From positions 62,001-126,000 of the forward strand of contig JAGVSM010002737.1 in assembly GCA_022494885.1 (NCBI GenBank): DNA of 64,000 bases, read 5' to 3'. A model generated the notes under the pieces. It saw nothing but the letters and a program-made list of their open reading frames with translations, made no database searches and had not been told where the DNA came from. The position numbers and the translations under genes are program-made. This document shows positions 53,719-63,767 of this stretch, piece after piece (positions within the stretch are counted from its first letter, which is position 1; every line of letters begins with the position of its first letter). This stretch comes from Micrasema longulum. Its lineage: Eukaryota; Arthropoda; Insecta; Trichoptera; Brachycentridae.

Positions 53719-54145
53719 AATATTTAAGGTATTCTTCTCCATCCCTGTTGTAATTTGTTAATCTTAATGACTCCCGAGGGGGTGAAATCCAGTCTTTTCT
53801 CTACGACAAACTCAAATATTGCAATGAAACCAACTGGTCCAAGAAGATGTTTAAAAATTGGAATATTGTTTTCAGGCGTTGCCTAGAATGTGAAATAATT
53901 TAGTTAGATGAATCTCTTCACAACAAAAAAGGTTTCAGCTCTTTAACTTCACTAAAACCAACAGATGGAAGAATTGAAGAAATATGGATGTTCAAACATA
54001 GGCAAAATGGTGAATGTTACACAGTGTGTAAAGTGACCACTTAAACCAGCCAATGACGGATCATAAGCCCTGTAAATGCATAGACTTCCATATTCCCTTT
54101 TTTAAGGTATTCTCCATCCCTGTTGTAATTTGTTAATATAAAGTT
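53719..54145 (-). mobile_element. P384 element, one monomer plus overlap
   Basis: ctccatccctgttgtaattt occurs in direct repeat at 53737 and 54112, a 375-base period. Between them lies a whole monomer in minus orientation with a junction of end and start near 53824 (tcaaatattgcaatgaaacc). This is the cleanest head-to-tail copy without an inverted part. It sits directly left of the PLE remnant at 54150. Target duplication not resolved. Confidence 0.85.
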
Positions 54146-54149
54146 TATT

Positions 54150-54750
54150 CATTTAAATTATTTCTTGACAATTTTTGATGGAATTCCACTGTAATGATGT
54201 AATAACTTATATTTCATCACATTTAAATGAATTTAAACATACTTTTGATAAAACAAAAAACATAAAAATTTTACATGTAGGACATAAAGGTCAAAAGTTA
54301 GATAGATTAGAAATTTTAGAAATAAATAGGATAAAAAATTATAGCGATAGAATTTTAATAAATCAGCAGATAGAATTTAAAAACTCACCCTTATTAGCCC
54401 CCTTAGTTAGATCCTGTACATTGTAATAATACAATAAATATATTTCATATAATATAATATTTTCTTAAAGTACACCGCCGCCAACACATGTTTCAATAAT
54501 TTGTCTCACTCTGTTCCATTGCGATATTGCGTATTGTATCTTTTTCAACTTATTTTTAAATGAACCTACACTTAAGATAATATTTAGTTTTATATAAATT
54601 ACCCTTACACTGTATAATATTCACCAGTCTGAAGATGCCCATTAGAGGGTGAAAGCGCTAATTGGTCAAAATAAATAAGTGGAAGTGTACCAAGTATTTT
54701 TTAAATTAATAACGTATATGAAAATATAAGTTATTACATCATTATAAAGT
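54150..54750 (+). mobile_element. Penelope-like element 3' end with inverted terminus
   Basis: Coding remnant 54214-54426 encodes HLNEFKHTFDKTKNIKILHV, GHKGQKLDRLEILEINRIKN, and on to PLLAPLVRSCTL and a stop. This is the region after the GIY-YIG block in PLE proteins and aligns with the end of the frame at 20178-20520. The 3' region has a hammerhead-like motif at 54629-54654 (ctgaaga, stem gccc/gggt, gaaa). The 23-base block taatgatgtaataacttata at 54192-54214 recurs inverted at 54722-54744. The minus-strand copy at 15985-16376 shares the 3' region. Confidence 0.82.
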
Positions 54751-54751
54751 T

Positions 54752-54796
54752 AATTCTAAATGTTAACTTCCCATTGCAATCGGGGCCCTGAACTAA
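54752..54796 (-). repeat. Rep-F end fragment
   Basis: ttaacttcccattgcaatcg and gggccctgaact match the end of Rep-F at 4690-4722 on the minus strand. Confidence 0.5.
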
Positions 54797-55628
54797 CTAA
54801 ATGACATTTTTAAATCTAGGAGCACTAATGGACGAACATCTATGCTGGCGAGCTCATACTAATGAACCAAGCAGCAAAATATTTTTCAGTCTATACTCAC
54901 TTAAAAGGTTGCTCAAATTCCTACCCATTAATACTAAACGCTCACTCGTACAAGCATTACTGCTACCCATGGCTGATTTGAGCTTTGAGCAACTCGATAG
55001 TCTTGAACGACTTCAGAATACATGCATAAGATATATTTTTGGTCGTAGGAAATATGACCACATTTTTGATTATCTAGGCAATTGAAATGGCTCAAAATTA
55101 GACAGCGGAGAGACCATTACTCCCTCTCACTTCTGTTTACTGTACTTCATAGTCCCAACGCTCCTATGTACCCCCGTAGAAAAATTCAATGCTTATCAGT
55201 TCATGGTTTGGCTTTTCGTTCTTATTCTTAAAGCACCTTCTTAATACCCATTTACAATTCCGCTTTCTCTTACTTTCCGTTAACTCATTTAGTGTCCAAG
55301 CGGCTACACTGTGGAATCGTCTCCCGTCCACTATCAAAGATATTACTACAGCATATTATGTTTAAATCACGTTTGAATAAAATCTCCTTTTTTTTTTAAA
55401 CCTCTCTTCCTTTCCTTTTTCCTCTTGATTCCTTTTTTCCCATTGAGTATTAGTAATGATTAAAAGTAATTTGTTTACAAATACAGTTATTTCTATTTTT
55501 GTATTTCTTAAGCTTTTTAAATTTTATTTTTAACTTAAATTATAAAAATAAAACTCATATTTTATTGGTTGGTTGGAAGAAATTTACATTTGGCAATAAG
55601 CCCGCCAATGGTACAATCAACATTATGT
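54797..55628 (+). mobile_element. LINE-G relic: RT C-terminal region and 3' UTR
   Basis: Frame 54801-55085: FLNLGALMDEHLCWRAHTNE, SKIFFSLYSLKRLLKFLPIN, LDSLERLQNTCIRYIFGRRK and YDHIFDYLGN. After a stop and frameshifts it continues with the RQRRDHYSLSLLFTVLHSP-like, SVHGLAF and LWNRLPSTIKDITT blocks seen in 672-1262. The UTR ends in attggttggttggaagaaat, ttggcaataagcccgccaat. This copy reaches further 5' than the others in the window, to the YLG-like block after the palm. Confidence 0.82.
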
Positions 55629-57277
55629 ACAAACAGTCAAATAAAATTATCCATTCGGCATTCACTTCTTAACATTTTATGATGAATTATTTTTAAAATA
55701 TAATATATATTAGTGTTTCACGCTTTATTCTTAAATGAAAGCAACTGTAGTTTCTGGAAAGCACTTCTCCCATCGACAGCTGGTACAAAACTTTTATTCT
55801 ATTTTAATTCATTTCAACTAAATAACATTTATACAAAGCGTGTTTCAAGTCTTTGGAGCCGACGAAACCTTTTTTAAGGACCCAACGTAAGAAATATTTC
55901 TCCATCAGTAGCTGCCTTTTTGGGTCTAATGTGATTGAAGTTGAAAAGCAAGGGTTTTTCTTACCCTGTTTTTCCTGTGCCCTTTGGGGTAACTTTTTGC
56001 CACTGTTTTTCCAAATAAACAATATGCGCTTTCGTATATTTTCCAGGCTATTGGACTGAAAGTTATGTAGTTAAGTATATCATGTTGTAAAAACTATTTA
56101 ACAACGGTCGAATTTGCTTTGAATTTGTTTTTTTAATTTTTTTAACGTCGGTACTTGAAAACGGATTATGTATTTATTTAAAAAAGCTTAGTTTCTGTTA
56201 TTAAATCTGACGATATATATTGATTGTTTAAGGTCTTCGATTTTCTGGGTTTTTAATGACGTATAATTAAATGGTCAATGCGATTATCCTCAAACAGATA
56301 AATTCATTTACTAGGGATGCAAATACTGATAAATATATTGGATGAGGGGTGCGTGAAAATCAACTTTGGCAAATAAATGTTTCTCGACGGCAGATAAAAC
56401 TGACCGCTTTTTTGGGTTTTTGGATAGTCTTGGCTCTCATAAGGAACAAGTTATATAAAAAAAAGGATAGGGACATGCCAATGGTAAATATGTATAAGGT
56501 GTAAAAAAATCACCGCTCTCGTACTACAATCCGGGAGAAAATGCGGGAATACGTTTGTATGGAGAAAAGTCAGACCGCTTTTCCTCTTAATTGCGCCATT
56601 AATTTATTGGAATTATCAAATTTGTTAGCTGTCCTCAAATCAGAATTTCAATTCGTTGAAATTATTTCTCTTTTCTGTGCCAAATTCCAACGGTAATTAA
56701 TTTTAATTTAATCAAAAATCAACAAATCTTTACTGTATGTTGTGAATTTGACGACACGATAATTTCAACTTGTTGATTTTGGGTGTTTGATCTATAATTA
56801 ATTATAATGCGCGTGGCCTTAAAACTATAATGGATTTTGATATACGAGTATAAACCTGTATATAAAACATAAAATTAAAGCATGGCTTTAATGTGGTACA
56901 ATTTTAATTACTACGTTTACACCGCTAAATAATACATTTATAATTAAAGCGATAGATTTTACTGGGAATCGAACTTTGAAAGCTCGTGCGTCAAACAAGC
57001 TTTTTATTATTTATACATCAATAGTATTGTTTCTGCGTCACAAAACGTAAGAATGCGATCTAAAACAACTGGTAACATCTTATTTCCAAAATGAAAAGAT
57101 ACCGCTACAAGTGTATCTAATAGATTTGATTTCTTTCCCGTAAATTAATATAATAAAACTGGATGAAAAATTATTCTTACTTTATATCGTAATTGAGAAT
57201 TATTTTCTAATTGAAAAAATATGAAAAACTATTTGTATCAGATATTTTTTCAAACAGGAATAAAAATGTTGATCAAG
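55629..57277. other. Unassigned stretch
   Basis: About 1.6 kb without recognisable gene. Bases 55755-55795 (agcacttctcccatcgacag) resemble 8553-8600. Short frames at 55804-56059 show no domain. Confidence 0.45.
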
Positions 57278-57735
57278 TTAAAGAAGAAATCGTGTGTTAG
57301 AAATACCACATTGTAAAACAAGGCTAGCACAGAATCATGCATATTTTATAAACCCAAAAATTTTTAATTCTTTTTTACTGATAATATTTCATTGATCCCA
57401 AACTTCCAAAATTTTCCTTCTTTTAAAAAAGTGCGTGTTATCCTGGATTCAAACTGAAGATATTAACTATTTTTTTCTATGATATATTTTGTTGCTCTTT
57501 AATGGTAAGGAATATCTTTATGTTTTTTTAAAAATATTTTTTATTTCCTTTTTTAATTACTATAAAATATAAAAGTACCTTATAATTTTTTACAGAATAT
57601 TTTCTTTCCTCTTTCTTAAATTACACAAAAATATTATACCTGTCTATTTATTAAAGGAGCAAAAATTCATAAACATTTATTGTATACCCACGAACAGGCC
57701 ATGCTTTTGTAGGATTTTTTGTTTACCATTTTTAC
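57278..57735 (+). repeat. Dispersed repeat Rep-E, copy 2
   Basis: Second copy of 51803-52265 with many substitutions and small indels, same orientation, spacing about 5.5 kb. Confidence 0.7.
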
Positions 57736-57767
57736 TGTTTATGTGTATTTTATTACCTCTCATGTTT

Positions 57768-57771
57768 ATTT

Positions 57772-57804
<33 letters not shown>

Positions 57805-57815
57805 TGTAAATATAT
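57768..57815. repeat. A-run and (TA)n microsatellite
   Basis: A homopolymer of A followed by ten or so TA units. Confidence 0.9.
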
Positions 57816-57824
57816 GGGTCTAGA

Positions 57825-57950
57825 TATTTACAGAGCTTATCTGTCATCGGCTCTGTTAAGTGATCACTTGACATATTGTAATATTCATAATTTTGGCTAA
57901 AGGCAACCGACTTCCATATTCACGTTAGGCCTTTTCCATTATTTATACAC
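57825..57950 (+). repeat. P384 fragment, decayed
   Basis: ggtctagatatttacagagc, ctgtcatcggctctgttaag, tgatcacttgacatattgta, and an inverted-end scrap cgacttccatattcacg. Confidence 0.5.
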
Positions 57951-58744
57951 TAGAACCTCTTTTTACACGAGAGATACATTCAACGCGGTACCGTGTAAAA
58001 AAACCACCCTAAAAATCATACTAAAAAGGAACTATGCTGGATAGGTTTCCGTGTATGAAATTGAATTCGGGATTAAATAAAATAAATCGTTTTCTATTTA
58101 TTGAACCTTGTTTTTTTATTCTTAAATATGTCATGACATAAAAATACTTTAAACACTAAGTAAAAATTAGAGCGATGTACGGCATTCCAATATCTAATTG
58201 TTAAATTTGTGTTTCTTTGTTTGAAGTTATTATTTTTTATTATTGAATAAATTGCTTTCAAACGTAAATAATAAATTATAACGTTTCTACCCGTCGAATA
58301 GAGTGAAAATTCGTGTCTAGAGAGGGACTTGGTTTTACATTATTTTTTATTATCTAAAACAGGTTCCTTAAAATTAGATATTGTACTCTAAAATACACAT
58401 ATTATTCTGCTGTATGGAGTTCAGGATAGGTTGGGTCTCATGTGTTTTTCAAATTAAGATTGGAGTGTTTTAATATTTGATTTTATGATTTCTAGAAGAT
58501 TATTAAAGCTCTTCTCCCATCATGTGTAAAATTATTTAAATCTGCAGTTGTATTGTATCCATATAAAATATTTTTTTTTATAAATCTAAGTTCTGAGAAT
58601 TTTGCAAATTAGTGGATTTTTTTTTGAAAGTTTGTACAATAAATGCTTTTTTAAAATGCCATCAATTGTGGGTTCATCTAGTTCTTAAAAATCTTAATTT
58701 GAAGGGTCAGTTTTGGTTTTTTTAAAATTTTAATTGTATTACTG
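57951..58744. other. Unassigned stretch with a solo satellite-like unit
   Basis: Bases 58280-58340 (acgtttctacccgtcgaata, gagtgaaaattcgtgtctag, agagggac) resemble one decayed unit of the 37031-37547 satellite. No gene otherwise. Confidence 0.4.
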
Positions 58745-59765
58745 GCACCCCTGCTTTTCAATTTGTTTATTAATGATGTTGCTAAATCATTCTCTTACTC
58801 TCGTTTTTGGCTCTTCGTGGACGACAACAAAATTCTCAAAATAATTCAAACTTTACAAGACTGCTTTCTTCTTCAATCAGACATTAACTCTTTTAACCGA
58901 TGGTGTAAAGTCAATAAATTAGAACTAAATATTAAAAAATGCAAAATAATGTCATTTCATAGAACAAAACAACCAATTTCCTTCGAGTACCTATTAGAAA
59001 ACTCCAAAATTGATGTAGTCAAGTCCATCAGAGATTTAGGAGTTGTTTTGGACTATAAACTGACATACAACGAGCATATAGATAATACAGTAAATAAATC
59101 ACTGAAATTACTTGGTTTCATTAACAGAATATCCTCTGATTTTACTAATGTCCGTACAATCAAAACTCTTTATTGCTCAACTGTTCGCCCTCTTCTAGAA
59201 TATGCCTCAGTGGTCTGGTCTCCATTCTATGTCAATCGCATAAATCACATTGAATCAGTCCAACATCGCTTGCTTCGAAAAATAGCGTGGAAGCTTGGAC
59301 AAGAGAGAGATAATTATTCTTATGCTGAAATAGAGTCAATGTTAAATATTTCTAGTCTACAAAAACGTAGAACTAATATTGACTACATATATATGTTCGG
59401 CATACTAAATGGTATAATCGATGTTCCATCATTACTGGGACAAGTAAAATTCAATATTCCGACTCGTAGATTGAGAAACAATGAAGTACTGTTCATCGAT
59501 CAGCATAGAATAAACTATGGCCTAAATTCTCCAATGACCCGCTTTTGTCGTATTGTTAACTCAAGACAGGATCTGGACTTTTTTGGTTTAAGTTTACAAC
59601 GAGCACTAAATAAATAGTCCAGATCTTGTCTCGATGTCCCTTATGTTTTTCAATGCTTCTTTCTTTTTTCTTTAAATGTTTTAAACTATTCTTTTATTGT
59701 AATATTTAAACCTTATAAATTGTATACATGGACAATGTCCGTCAATAAATAAATAAATAAATAAA
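58745..59765 (+). mobile_element. LINE-J, 5'-truncated, open RT frame and tail
   Basis: The copy starts within the RT palm (58745), carries the long open frame to 59617, a short UTR (including acatggacaatgtccgtc at about 59727) and an (aata)n tail ending at 59765. The related copy at 27726-29130 ends in ggactgcataagtccgtc at the same place, confirming the 3' end. Confidence 0.85.
58763..59617 (+). CDS. Non-LTR reverse transcriptase fragment, longest open frame
   Basis: The frame opens in LLAPLLFNLFINDVAKSF (residues 1-10 and upstream), the block that follows the PQGS motif, then RFWLFVDDNKILKIIQ at about residues 15-30 with the F-x-D-D catalytic pair. KKCKIMSFHRTKQPI, SIRDLGVVLDYKLTYNEHI (~90-110) is the YLG-like block. 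FINRISSDFTNVRTIKTLYC, STVRPLLEYASVVWSPFYVN and the C-terminal RRLRNNEVLFIDQHRINYGL, NSPMTRFCRIVNSRQDLDFF complete the thumb and tail. 284 residues have no stop, unlike every other RT remnant here. The fragment lacks the endonuclease and the first catalytic aspartate, so it cannot be active alone. The listed start Met is just the first in frame. Confidence 0.8.
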   Translation: MFINDVAKSFSYSRFWLFVDDNKILKIIQTLQDCFLLQSDINSFNRWCKVNKLELNIKKCKIMSFHRTKQPISFEYLLENSKIDVVKSIRDLGVVLDYKLTYNEHIDNTVNKSLKLLGFINRISSDFTNVRTIKTLYCSTVRPLLEYASVVWSPFYVNRINHIESVQHRLLRKIAWKLGQERDNYSYAEIESMLNISSLQKRRTNIDYIYMFGILNGIIDVPSLLGQVKFNIPTRRLRNNEVLFIDQHRINYGLNSPMTRFCRIVNSRQDLDFFGLSLQRALNK

Positions 59766-60544
59766 TTACTATTAGTTATTGTTAAAGTAACGTTCAAATT
59801 TTTTTAAATTTGATTTTTGGACCGTGTTATATCGAAACCGTGTACAAAAAGTAGCGTGTAAAACAAAGTTCCAGTGTATACGGTTGGTTTGAATATTATA
59901 TGAACAAAATATGAATCAATACCTGTTTTGCATATAAAATTATCAAAAGTGATTTTTGCTGTTTGACCCTAAAATACCGTAAATAATATTATAAACCTGA
60001 TAGCGTCACATCATCGTTCCGATATTTATTTTAAGATATAATCGGCTGGTTTATTTCTGTGCCGTGATAAATTCATCTGCATTTTTAAAACTGTATTTTT
60101 CGACAGTAGCTGGAATCAACTACTATTTATGTATTCCCATGGGTATATGATTATAGAGGGGTAGGGGGTCAGTAGTTATTGGGCATAGATTGACTATGTT
60201 TTACGGTTCGTCGAGTCGATGTTTATTTTCCATTTCACGGTTTATTGTCTTTGTTCTCTTCGTTTTGGGCGGGAAAAACAAAAAGAAAAAACTCTTGAAG
60301 TGAAATTGGACAATTTATTTTCAGGACCCACTCGTAAAGAAATTTATCTTAAAATTTGAATAAATACTTTTCTTGTGCACGTGTTTGATGTTGTATTTGA
60401 TATTCTTCTTTTTACTTTTATCTTTATACTTTATTTTTCACATATTGCAGCGTATCTCGTTTTGGGAATCGAACTCGTATTGTGATGACTCTCAAAATAC
60501 TCAATCAAAAACTCTAATTTGAATTCTGCATCTAATTTGCTGAT
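59766..60544. other. Unassigned stretch
   Basis: No gene or repeat recognised. Confidence 0.45.
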
Positions 60545-60850
60545 AATCCCGTAGACAGTTGGTGATCAATGCGGAGGCACTGAGACGACCAAGTGCCGAA
60601 AGAAAACTCATGTCGTCAATAAAGCAGAGATCTCGCATGTTTGGGCCACATCGTGCTCGGAAGCAAGTATGCGCTTCTTAAGCCAATTATGATGGAGAAG
60701 GTCTAGGGAGAGTGTGTAATTGAAAGGCGACAGATGTCCTGTAGGAGCATCCGCGACTAGTCAGGAGCGCGCGGGGTTGAGAAGCTGTTCTGGTTGGCGC
60801 AGGGCAATGATGCCTACATCAGGGTGATTGCCAACGTCGGGGGGACCTGA
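60545..60850 (+). mobile_element. Non-LTR LINE C-terminal relic
   Basis: In broken frames: EALRRPSAERKLMSSIKQRS, then LGHIVLGSKYALLKPIMMEK, RRQMSCRSIRD and GVEKLFWLAQGNDAYIRVIA, NVGGT. This is the usual LINE C-terminal block (LGHIxRxxxYxLLxxIxxGK ... WLxxxRxW). At least two frameshifts and several stops. It is G+C-richer than the surroundings. Confidence 0.75.
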
Positions 60851-61169
60851 TATGGCACAGTAAAAAGACAACATTATAATTTTACGGTACTATATATGAT
60901 TGAGGCGTGATAAATAAAATGTCCAGTTTTTGAAATTATTTGTAAAATATTTTATTGTATTTCATTAAATATGTTACTGTATTACGAAAAAATATATAGA
61001 AACGATTGCAGGGACCTGTGGTGGGACACTGTCTTAGTAAATAAATTACTGATTTCTTTGTATCGTTTGAAAGTTGAACTTTACGAAGGAACTTTAATAA
61101 CTTTAGGAAGCCAGAAAGAACCCTTTCACAAATTGACAATGTATTCAAATTGGTAATCATACATATTTA
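60851..61169. other. Unassigned stretch
   Basis: No gene recognised; could be decayed upstream part of the RT relic at 61170. Confidence 0.4.
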
Positions 61170-61990
61170 TCCCTACATATCAGTTATGGTGTGCCTCAAG
61201 GTAGTGTGTTGAGACCAATATTATTTCTTATATGTATTAACGGTCTATGCAACAAACATACAAAAGGAAATATTCTTAACTTTGCAGATGATACTTTCTT
61301 ACTTTTTCGTCATAAAAACTGGACGAAGGCATAGAGGTTCTAAAAAGAGACTTGCATTTTTTTCGAAATTGGCTGTTAAGAAACTTTGAAACTTTATGTT
61401 AAAAAAATGAATTATTTTAACTTGTCCATCTCTTCAAAAAGCAAACCGGATGACTTACTTCGGTAGTCAGATAGCAGAAGGGACCATCTGAATTTTTCTG
61501 TTTTTTAATTTTCAAAAGTTTTAATCAATATTTCAGTAAATACACATAGAAAAAAAAAACACCATAATTTAAAATGGTAATTCATTAATGAAAACCAACA
61601 CTAAAATATTTCAGTTGGGGGATTGAAGTCTTAAAATTGAGTCGTATTTCAGCTCTCCTGAACATTTTTGAAAATTAGAAGTGGTCCCTTCTGCCATCTG
61701 ACTACCGACTTAAACTTCAAATTTATGAATGCGAAAATAAATCAAGATGCAACTGTTCCACCATAGCACACTCTTAAATTCGATTATCTTGGGCTTCAAA
61801 TAGATGAGAGTTTAAGATGGGACACTAAATTTAATTACACAGCTTATAAACTAATAAAGCCATTGTATTTTACTAGAAACATGATAAACTAAAGCGATAT
61901 GAAAGAAATCGTTTTATGCACTTTGCCAATTACATTAAGTATATTGACTAATAGTATTAGCTGCAGCCACACATCTAAAACTAATTATTA
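61170..61990 (+). mobile_element. Non-LTR RT relic interrupted by element M
   Basis: From 61171: ISYGVPQGSVLRPILFLICI, NGLCNKHTKGNILNFADDTF, LLFRHKNW. The PQG block and the F-A-D-D catalytic pair are clear. Stops follow (61330, 61352, 61381). After the insert (61461-61707), frame +2 gives FDYLGLQIDESLRWDTKFNY and KLIKPLYFTRNMIN. The order PQG, FADD, YLG is that of a non-LTR RT palm. The clade is not resolved. Confidence 0.82.
61461..61707. mobile_element. Inverted-repeat element M, complete, 247 bp
   Basis: Terminal inverted repeats of 28 bases with two mismatches: cggtagtcagatagcagaag at the left and its complement at the right (61680-61707). The flanks repeat actt (61457-61460 and 61708-61711). 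Non-coding, A+T-rich interior. The second copy at 10401 has lost its right end. It behaves like a MITE; the superfamily is not identifiable from a 4-bp duplication alone. Confidence 0.88.
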
Positions 61991-62934
61991 AACTACATAA
62001 AGGCATTATAATAGCTGTTCTTGAGGTACCATGACTGGTTCTTCTTTTGGTTAGTTCTTATGAACTCCAATTATATAATTTTTCAAAGCCTTTGTTGTTC
62101 CCGAGATACGCTTAGTATAATATGCTAAAATTATTATGCTAGACAGATTTACAGATGGACATTGTCAACTCTCTGCTCAGGGACATGAATATAAACAAGG
62201 GCAATAAATAATATCATTGTCAATATTTCTCTCTTTAACACAACATTTGGTTAAAGGTGCAAGGATTATTTCGCTGACAAATAGTTTAATATGTTTCTCC
62301 AAAAAAATAACACAATAAAATAAAGTATTCTAAAAAACAGTGTGATCGGAAATCCAATAAAAATGTTTCTTACTCGGAATAATAATGTTTTTTTTCGTTA
62401 TTTTGTTAGTAAGCCGATACTAAAATTATCATGTCTACTTCAATATCAGTTTTCTCATAGCCCGTAACTGCTTTTAACGCTGCTAAAAGTATCGATTTGA
62501 ATTTAAATGCTTTCAAGATAATACTTTTAATAAGCACGCACTCAATATTTCCGTGAAGGTTTCATCTTTCTTTGAATATAATAAAACAGCCTACATTTTG
62601 TCAATTTTCATTTATATCTATTATTACCCGAAACCGGGGACTTCATTTTTATTTTGTTTCTCTAGAAGATTTTTAGATATTCAATGTGTAACAAATGTGG
62701 AGATCGTTACCTACTTGGATAAAAACACACGATGATTTTGCCTGTCAAAACCCATCCGAATTATCCGTCAACTCTTTGATCCCTGAACATAAATTTATTA
62801 AAGTTTTTAAACTTTGTATTTTTGAATCATGTTATTTGGGGTTGGAAAAACTCTTTATACATAAAAAATATGTATCGTCGGGAAATGTACTATAAAAAGT
62901 TATTATTTTTCAAATACGATATACAGGTTGGCGC
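61991..62934. other. Unassigned stretch
   Basis: No gene or repeat recognised. Short frames at 62553-62895 show no domain. Confidence 0.45.
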
Positions 62935-63225
62935 GCGGCAGACGCATGGATTTAAATTATACGTCAAAGTTTCTTGAAAATGTACGAAAAAAATATTTTA
63001 ATAAAAGCTATCTTCTGATTCAACAAATAATAAGAGAGCTGTGAAAGATATCCGGTTTACTTACCGTCAACGGACCGATCGGCAGAGCTGAAGAAAAATA
63101 AATTGAAGAGAACTTCTGACATCACATGCGGAGTAATTTCAGAAATGCAAAAATTTAAAAAATCATAGCGTTGATATTTTGGACTAGTTTAATAGTCAAT
63201 TAAAAAATAAAAAAAACCCGAACGT
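62935..63225 (+). repeat. Dispersed repeat Rep-D, copy 3
   Basis: agatatccggtttacttacc, gtcaacggaccgatcggcag, agaacttctgacatcacatg, cggagtaatttcagaaatgc. The same order as 3105 and 33235. Confidence 0.65.
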
Positions 63226-63767
63226 CCTCGTTGCTGGAACTATTTATAAATGTCAAAATATGTACCGACAGTGATTAGTTACATCGATTGCATTCTCATA
63301 TAAAAGTTATATGTATTATTTTACATCTGGCAAATTTGTACCGTCATGGAGCAAAGGGTTTAGGAAAGAAAAATAACTTTTCAAATCAATGAAGAATACA
63401 GGGTATAATAATTTTCAAATTTTCCGTTTTATATGTACATTTTTTTTTTTTTTTTTTAATAATAAATTTCGTAAATGGTACATGTTTTTTTTTATTCTAT
63501 ACAAATTTACTTTCATACATCTTCTAGTAAATGTTATAATTGTAACTCTCCAAAAAAGAGACTAACTCTTGTGCTTGGAGTGTGACTTACACTATTATAG
63601 TTATATATATATTTATTTATTTTAACTGTTTTGAATCTAGTTTTATGGTGTTGTACATAAGTATTGTACATTTCATTTTTAACATTAAAAATGGAATCCG
63701 TAAGATGTCCGTAAAATTATTGTTTATATGTTTCAAATTAAAGATCAGGATAAATAAATGTCATAAG
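63226..63767. other. Unassigned stretch
   Basis: No gene recognised. Bases 63535-63595 (actctccaaaaaagagacta, actcttgtgcttggagtg) weakly recall the 86-bp satellite. Confidence 0.4.
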
